Source: JBDSGC01 sp046594105 (GTDB taxonomy: Bacteria > Acidobacteriota > Thermoanaerobaculia > Gp7-AA8). Taken from it: a stretch of 8,728 nucleotides of DNA. Position 1 is the first letter of the stretch. Each line of letters opens with the position of its first letter. The stretch covers positions 1 through 8,728 of the forward strand of contig JBKJQB010000190.1 of the NCBI GenBank assembly GCA_046594105.1, in the 5' to 3' direction. The notes below the pieces were generated by a model, which did no database searches, was not told the DNA's origin, and was given only the letters and a program-made list of their open reading frames with translations. Below, in pieces: positions 6,659 to 8,728 of this stretch. The position numbers were made by a program, and so were the translations under genes.

Positions 6659-7875
6659 GGCGTGACCTGGAAGGGTCGGAAGGGACCCAGCCGCGATCTG
6701 TGGATGTGGCCATCATCGGCGCTGGTCCTGCCGGCTCCACCCTCGCTGCGCTCCTTCGCCTGCGCCGGTTCTCCGTGGCCTTGATCGATCGCGATGCCTT
6801 TCCGCGCGACAAGTTGTGCGGGGAGTTTCTCTCCTACGATGCACTGCCCATCGTGGAGGCGCTCGGTCTCACGCCGGCCCTCGATTCCGCGGGATCACCT
6901 TTCATCCGCCACTGCCGGATGGTGGGGCGCCACCGCACGTTGTCCTTCGATCTGCCCCACGCTGCCCGCGGCGTCTCGCGCCTGCTTCTCGACGACCTTC
7001 TTCACCGTCGTGCAATCGAGGCGGGAGCATTGGAGATCCCGGCCACCGCCACGACCCTTTCCGATGATGGCGTCAACACATCGGCCGGGCCGATCTCCGC
7101 TTCCGTGGTCGTGGGAGCCTGGGGCCGGTGGGGGCGCTTCGATACGCAGCTCGAACGAGGGTTCGTGCGGGATCACAGCCATCGCAATTTCGGTTTCAAA
7201 CGACACTACCGGGCGATGGAATCGTCGTCGGGAGGAACCCCGCCCGAAACGATCGACCTTCATTCGTTCCGGGGCGGCTACCTCGGCGTGAACGCGGTAG
7301 AGGGTGGGCTGACGAACATCTGCGGGCTGGTGCACGCCCGGCGACTCGCTGGTCTTCGCGGCAAGTGGGATTCATTCGTGGAGACGCTCCGGCAGGAAGA
7401 GCCGACGCTCGATCGTCTTTACCAAGCCTCCTCGCCGGCCCAGAATGGCTACCTCTCTTCCGAACCGGTCATCTTTCGAGCGCGGTCCGCCTGCGAATCC
7501 GGCATCCTCATGGTGGGCGACGCTTCGGGGGTGATCGATCCGCTGACCGGGAACGGCATGGCCATGGCCATGCAGTCGGCCGTCCTCGCCGCCGGCGCCA
7601 TCGGTCAGATTCTCGACCGTGCCAGTGATCGTCCTAAAATCGAAGGTACCTACCGAACCGATCACGCGGCGATGTTCGGCCGGCGCATCGCCTGGAGCCG
7701 GGCCATCGGCGCTCTGCTGACCCGCCCCGCTCTTCTCAACGCGGCCCTGCTGTCGGTTCGCAGTTCGGCAGTGGGGAGCTTTCTGGCACGCCGCACCCGC
7801 GCCGATCGCGACACCATCGCCCGAATGGTCGACGCCTGGATGAGCGGTACGGGAAATCCGGGACACTTCGAATGA
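6655..7875 (+). CDS. FAD-dependent oxidoreductase/hydroxylase
   Basis: This is a 406-residue flavoprotein of the PHBH/geranylgeranyl-reductase superfamily. The N-terminal dinucleotide fold is VDVAIIGAGPAGSTLAALL (G22, G24, G27), with D45 at the end of strand 2. KLCGEFLS (C55) follows. The second FAD-binding motif is GILMVGDASGVIDPLTGNGMAMAM (D289). The mid-protein DG motif position reads GAWGRWGRFD (W156, W159). The flavin halogenase WxWxIP motif is absent, so hydroxylation, dehydrogenation or ring saturation is more likely. Partnered with a methyltransferase and a condensing enzyme, it most plausibly oxidises the polyketide product, as SrsC hydroxylates alkylresorcinols in Streptomyces griseus. 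The GTG at 6655 overlaps the methyltransferase stop (GTGA) and is preferred; GTG at 6649 or 6700 are alternatives, none with a good Shine-Dalgarno. The C-terminal ~90 residues are a helical region with no recognised motif. Confidence 0.87.
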   Translation: MRRDLEGSEGTQPRSVDVAIIGAGPAGSTLAALLRLRRFSVALIDRDAFPRDKLCGEFLSYDALPIVEALGLTPALDSAGSPFIRHCRMVGRHRTLSFDLPHAARGVSRLLLDDLLHRRAIEAGALEIPATATTLSDDGVNTSAGPISASVVVGAWGRWGRFDTQLERGFVRDHSHRNFGFKRHYRAMESSSGGTPPETIDLHSFRGGYLGVNAVEGGLTNICGLVHARRLAGLRGKWDSFVETLRQEEPTLDRLYQASSPAQNGYLSSEPVIFRARSACESGILMVGDASGVIDPLTGNGMAMAMQSAVLAAGAIGQILDRASDRPKIEGTYRTDHAAMFGRRIAWSRAIGALLTRPALLNAALLSVRSSAVGSFLARRTRADRDTIARMVDAWMSGTGNPGHFE

Positions 7876-7889
7876 CACGCTCGCGTGTC
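7874..7889 (+). terminator. Short hairpin at the end of the biosynthetic operon
   Basis: GACACG (7874-7879), loop CTCG, CGTGTC (7884-7889) forms a 6-bp stem that overlaps the flavoprotein stop codon. No U-run follows, so it is at best a weak or factor-assisted terminator, and it may be chance. Confidence 0.22.
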
Positions 7890-7912
7890 GTCAGCAAATC
7901 AAAGGCGGCTCA

Positions 7913-7977
7913 GTGAACGCGGCAGAAGCGAAAATCGTGGCGGACGCTTTGCGCACCAGCGCCGCCGGCCGTGCCGG
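7913..7977 (+). repeat. Dispersed hairpin repeat, copy 2 (left arm of inverted pair)
   Basis: This 65-base element begins GTGAACGCGGCAGAAGCG and ends GCCGCCGGCCGTGCCGG. Compared with the reverse complement of 8664-8728 it is identical at 59 of 65 positions with no gaps. The 3' end can fold as CCGGC (7965-7969), CGT, GCCGG (7973-7977). It fills the gap between the convergent flavoprotein and LON genes and ends one base before the LON stop codon. The reading frame from 7913 is open (ending ...RTSAAGRAG) but runs on antisense through the LON gene, so it is not called as a gene. Confidence 0.8.
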
Positions 7978-7978
7978 A

Positions 7979-8644
7979 TCAGTTGCGGGTGGGGTCGTTG
8001 CTGGCGCCGCGAAACGGCGCAAGAAAACGAAGGCTTTCGATCCTCGTTTCCAGCTCGCGAGCGACGTCGTCCGCGCGGTCGAGCAAGTCGTCGTGCTCGA
8101 GGAGGCGCTGCTTTTCCTGAATATCGAAGTTCAGCGACATGATCAACGCATTGGTCAGAGCCTCGAGCCCTACGATCTGGATTTCCGGAACGGTGTCCTG
8201 CTGCGGCAGATACCGGAGATATTGCCGCGACAGATCGGCCAGCCAGATGCGCTGCGCCGCCGCCTTCTCCGTGTCCTGGGACTTCTGCGGCTGCGCCTGC
8301 ACCCGCGCTTTCCGGTAGGGATCACGGGAGACTTCTTCCACGATCCGAAACCGCACATCGCCGCGCAGCAGAATGTTGAAACGCCCGTCTTCCAGCGGAA
8401 CGGCCTGCTCGATGTGACCGATGGTTCCACAGGCGTGGATCGGAGGGACGCCAAAGTAGTCGGCCTCCCATCCCGGTCGAAGCAACACGATTCCCAGCCG
8501 CTGATCGGTAGCCACTGCGTCCGTCAACAGCTGACGGTAACGCGGTTCGAAGACATGCAGGGGCAGCCGGGTCTGCGGAAAAAACACAAGGTTCGGCAGC
8601 GGAAACAGCGGCAGCTCAAACTCCCCCTCAGGAACCTCTGACAT
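7979..8644 (-). CDS. Stand-alone LON substrate-binding-domain protein
   Basis: The protein has 221 residues and matches the N-terminal substrate-recognition domain of Lon protease (ASCH/PUA-like). It opens with FELPLFPLPNLVFFPQTRLPLHVFEPRYRQLL, followed by RLGIVLLRPGW, a GTIGHIEQAVPLEDGRFNILLRGDVRFRI core typical of the family, and a helical C-terminal part (~130-210). The AAA+ ATPase and Ser-Lys protease domains are absent, and at ~220 residues this is the usual length for the free-standing family, so it is not a truncated Lon. Such proteins are widespread in bacteria and their function is not settled. The ATG at 8644 has no Shine-Dalgarno (CTCTTT precedes it). The gene is bracketed by an inverted pair of repeats, with one arm abutting the stop and the other ~20 bases upstream of the start. 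Confidence 0.88.
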   Translation of the reverse strand: MSEVPEGEFELPLFPLPNLVFFPQTRLPLHVFEPRYRQLLTDAVATDQRLGIVLLRPGWEADYFGVPPIHACGTIGHIEQAVPLEDGRFNILLRGDVRFRIVEEVSRDPYRKARVQAQPQKSQDTEKAAAQRIWLADLSRQYLRYLPQQDTVPEIQIVGLEALTNALIMSLNFDIQEKQRLLEHDDLLDRADDVARELETRIESLRFLAPFRGASNDPTRN

Positions 8645-8663
8645 AAAGAGACTGTATCAAAGG

Positions 8664-8728
8664 CCGGCACGGCCGGCGGCGTTGGTTCGCACAGCGTCCG
8701 CCACGATTGTCGCCTCTGCCACGTTCAC
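8664..8728 (-). repeat. Dispersed hairpin repeat, copy 3 (right arm of inverted pair)
   Basis: On the minus strand this runs from GTGAACGTGGCAGAGGCG at the window edge to GCCGCCGGCCGTGCCGG, with 59 of 65 bases identical to copy 2 in opposite orientation. The hairpin is GCCGGC (8663-8668), ACG, GCCGGC (8672-8677). The repeat may continue beyond 8728. On the minus strand the frame is open from the edge and ends ...NAAGRAGL at a TGA (8657-8659), 12 bases before the LON start. This could therefore be the C-terminal tail of an upstream minus-strand gene, not purely intergenic DNA. Confidence 0.78.

Noticed and set aside
6655..7875. Flavin-dependent halogenase
   Set aside because: The WxWxIP motif is absent.
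7913..8641. 242-codon plus-strand frame starting in repeat copy 2
   Set aside because: Beyond the repeat it is antisense to the well-supported LON-domain gene, and it has no ribosome site.
7979..8644. Truncated Lon protease
   Set aside because: Length and both ends fit the free-standing LON-domain family, and no ATPase or protease remnant is seen nearby.

Overview
The window is GC-rich, densely coding DNA from a bacterium that is probably Gram-negative: there is a putative outer-membrane lipoprotein and a Sec-exported protein. The mix of genes would fit an Acidobacteriota-like or similar environmental lineage, but that is a guess from style and not a placement. I saw no tRNA, rRNA, CRISPR array or transposase.

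Layout. (1) Positions 1-3127, minus strand: a two-gene signalling operon. The promoter-proximal gene encodes a SARP-like regulator (winged helix + BTAD) carrying a receiver domain at its C-terminus. It overlaps by 4 bases a membrane-bound hybrid histidine kinase that runs off the left edge. (2) 3273-3563, plus: a small BON-domain lipoprotein followed by a strong intrinsic terminator. (3) 3718-4578, minus: an exported protein of unknown function. (4) 4703-7875, plus: a three-gene operon of a FabF-like ketosynthase, a SAM methyltransferase and an FAD-dependent oxidoreductase. It looks like a small polyketide or lipid-quinone tailoring cassette. (5) 7979-8644, minus: a stand-alone LON substrate-binding-domain protein.

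The main structure not explained by genes is a dispersed repeat of about 65 bp ending in a GCCGGC-CGT-GCCGGC type hairpin. Two copies (59 of 65 bases identical) form an inverted pair that tightly brackets the LON gene; one ends a single base from its stop codon. A third, diverged copy lies just past the stop of the exported-protein gene. Two of the three copies sit between convergent genes, as REP-like elements often do. All three also keep an open frame reading ...AAGRAG, so a coding origin is possible.

The biosynthetic operon is the best candidate for new chemistry. Its methyltransferase and flavoprotein resemble the pair that accompanies type III polyketide synthases in bacterial alkylquinone clusters, but here the condensing enzyme is a FabF-type ketosynthase and no acyl carrier protein is visible.
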